Below, piece by piece: positions 5,999 to 7,109 of a stretch of DNA of 7,109 nucleotides (positions are counted from its first letter, which is position 1; every line of letters begins with the position of its first letter). The stretch is from Minisyncoccota bacterium. Lineage in GTDB: Bacteria > Patescibacteriota > Minisyncoccia > Phycocordibacterales > JAQTLZ01. The stretch is from NCBI GenBank assembly GCA_028710915.1, contig JAQTTF010000037.1, positions 1-7,109 on the forward strand. Direction: 5' to 3'. The notes below the pieces were generated by a model that saw only the letters and a list, made by a program, of their open reading frames with translations, was not told the origin of the DNA and did not search any database. A program made the translations under genes and the position numbers.

Positions 5999-6721
5999 AT
6001 GAGTGAAAAGCTTCTACGGCTCGAGCATGCGCACCTCTCATACGGCGGAGTAAAAGCTCTGGATAACGTTTCGATTGAAATTGAAAGAGGGGAAATGCTT
6101 GCACTTATGGGGCCAAATGGGGCAGGAAAATCGAGCGTGCTAAAAGCAATTTTCGGTCTTGCTCCGCTTCAAAGTGGCAAAATTTTTTGGTACGGACAGC
6201 CAATCGCGCCAGTTCCTTACCAGATGGTAGCGCGAGGAATTTCTTTTGTTCCTCAAGGTAGGAGAGTATTCCAAAATCTTTCTGTACTAGAGAACTTAGA
6301 GCTCGGGGGAGTATCTCTTAAAAATAAGAAAGAATTGCCAGAGCGTATTGCCGAAGTTCTAGAAACTTTTCCAGCCTTAAAGCCAAAACTGAAAGCTTTT
6401 TCTGGTTCACTTTCGGGCGGGCAGCAGCAAATGCTTGCTCTCGCTCGCGGACTCATCACTCGGCCCGAACTCCTTCTTCTCGATGAACCTTCGCTTGGTC
6501 TTGCTCCTAAAATTGTGGCGGAAGTATTCGAAAAAATCCGTGAAATAAACCAGCGCCACAATACCGCGATTATTGTCGTTGAACATAATATAAAAACACT
6601 CCTTCAGATGGTTCACAGGGTCTATATTCTTGATAAAGGGCAAGTAATAACTTCTGGCGAGCCAAAAGTATTAAATCAGGGTTCTCTTCTTAAGAAAGTT
6701 TTTCTCGGCGAAGCTGTTTAA
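5999..6721 (+). CDS. livF: Liv-type ABC importer ATP-binding protein LivF
   Basis: This 240-residue ATPase is the partner of LivG. Motifs in order are Walker A GPNGAGKSS (38-46), Q-loop Gln86 in FVPQGRRVF (the LivF form), LSVLENLELG (94-103), signature LSGGQ (138-142), Walker B LLLLDEP (158-164) with Glu163, D-loop SLGLAP, and switch His196 in VVEHNI. SLGLAPKIV and the C-terminal VFLGEAV are typical of LivF. Walker A ends in SS instead of the common ST/TT, a tolerated change. The start codon follows the stop of binding protein 2 after one base, so translation is probably coupled. No terminator is visible in the 65 bases before atpB. Confidence 0.93.
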   Translation: MSEKLLRLEHAHLSYGGVKALDNVSIEIERGEMLALMGPNGAGKSSVLKAIFGLAPLQSGKIFWYGQPIAPVPYQMVARGISFVPQGRRVFQNLSVLENLELGGVSLKNKKELPERIAEVLETFPALKPKLKAFSGSLSGGQQQMLALARGLITRPELLLLDEPSLGLAPKIVAEVFEKIREINQRHNTAIIVVEHNIKTLLQMVHRVYILDKGQVITSGEPKVLNQGSLLKKVFLGEAV

Positions 6722-6749
6722 AAAAAGATTCTTTCCACACCTCGTAGAA

Positions 6750-6777
6750 TTGATATATTTCGATAAATCCGTATGAT
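6750..6777 (+). promoter_or_regulatory. Likely promoter of atpB
   Basis: TTGATA (6750-6755) and TATGAT (6772-6777) are 16 bases apart, each one mismatch from the -35 and -10 consensus. The predicted start at about 6784 is only a few bases before the atpB ATG at 6787, so the message could be leaderless or nearly so. Confidence 0.5.
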
Positions 6778-6786
6778 GTATACGCT

Positions 6787-7109
6787 ATGTTAGACATACA
6801 GATCGCAGCAGAAAAACTATTCTCGATATTCGGACTACCGATTACAAACGGCCTCATCACAAGCTGGATTGTTGTTATTTTACTCGTTATTTTTTCTTAC
6901 GTTCTTTCGCGAAATATCCGAAGAATCCCCAAAACATTCCAAAATATCGTTGAAATGGCAGTAGAAGAACTTGTGATTATGATGCAGGGCGTTCTTCACT
7001 CTCGAAAAAAGGCAGAGAAATTTTTCCCGCTTATCGCCACAATTTTTACTTTTGTCGTCATTTCAAACTGGCTTGGAATTTTCCCCGTTGTCGGTTCTAT
7101 AGGGTTTAG
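6787..7109 (+). CDS. atpB: F-type ATP synthase subunit a, N-terminal part (3' end outside window)
   Basis: The frame is open to the window edge and gives 107 residues of the membrane subunit that forms the proton half-channels next to the c-ring of the F0 motor. The visible part has a short N-terminal segment ending in GLPITNGLITSW, a first helix (about 22-40), the conserved linker RIPKTFQNIVEMAVEEL with Pro48, Gln52 and Glu56, and the FFPLIATIFTFVVISNWLG segment (79-97) with a Pro after it, a strong subunit-a hallmark. The essential channel arginine lies beyond the window. The ATG at 6787 fits the family's N-terminus; two ATGs just upstream (6773 and 6776) are out of frame. No Shine-Dalgarno is present. 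It probably opens the atp operon; no atpI-like gene precedes it. Confidence 0.9.
   Translation, partial: MLDIQIAAEKLFSIFGLPITNGLITSWIVVILLVIFSYVLSRNIRRIPKTFQNIVEMAVEELVIMMQGVLHSRKKAEKFFPLIATIFTFVVISNWLGIFPVVGSIGF

Noticed and set aside
1104..6721. Urea importer (urt) instead of a Liv-type importer
   Set aside because: No urease or urea carboxylase genes are nearby and the permeases have core LivH/LivM length. It is not excluded, because the families are homologous and the substrate cannot be read directly.
6722..6736. Possible terminator after livF (A-run, AAAGATTCTTT)
   Set aside because: The self-complementary part is AT-only with essentially no loop and no T-run after a GC stem; it cannot be called an intrinsic terminator.
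1..7109. CRISPR arrays, insertion sequences and tandem repeats
   Set aside because: No regularly spaced direct repeats or transposase-like frames were seen; the only mobile-element signal is the recombinase fragment at the left edge.

Overview
The window looks like a piece of a small bacterial genome of the Candidate Phyla Radiation (Patescibacteria, Parcubacteria-like). This is an inference from several traits: a moderately AT-rich composition, start codons without Shine-Dalgarno sequences, tRNA genes that do not all encode CCA, a serine recombinase whose frame runs into a tRNA gene, and binding proteins tethered by plain N-terminal membrane helices. The standard bacterial code fits. No taxonomic marker gene is present, so the assignment is tentative.

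Layout. Positions 1-411 hold the 3' end of a serine recombinase gene that reads into the antisense of a tRNA-Ala(TGC) gene. Positions 412-494 are a divergent tRNA promoter region. Positions 495-642 hold tRNA-Val(CAC) directly abutting tRNA-Ala(CGC). A charged coiled-coil hypothetical gene follows on the minus strand (648-1025). Positions 1104-6721 are a complete plus-strand ABC importer locus of the Liv/HAAT (hydrophobic/branched-chain amino acid) family: binding protein 1, an intrinsic terminator, permease LivH, permease LivM, ATPase LivG, binding protein 2, ATPase LivF. After a 65-base gap, the window ends inside atpB, the a subunit of the F-type ATP synthase.

How it works together. LivH and LivM form the membrane channel, LivG and LivF the ATPase pair, and two different membrane-tethered binding proteins probably deliver ligands to the same channel. 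An organism of this type usually lacks amino acid biosynthesis, so scavenging hydrophobic amino acids or related compounds would make sense; the actual substrate cannot be read from the sequence. The terminator after the first binding protein would give more binding protein than permease. The second binding protein sits between the two ATPase genes.

Points most worth a second look are the recombinase/tRNA fusion (a probable integration junction), the two divergent binding proteins served by one transporter (one with the LivJ-type disulfide cysteines, one without), the general lack of Shine-Dalgarno sites with a possibly leaderless atpB, and the non-consensus T-loop of tRNA-Ala(CGC). No clearly undescribed multi-gene system is evident.
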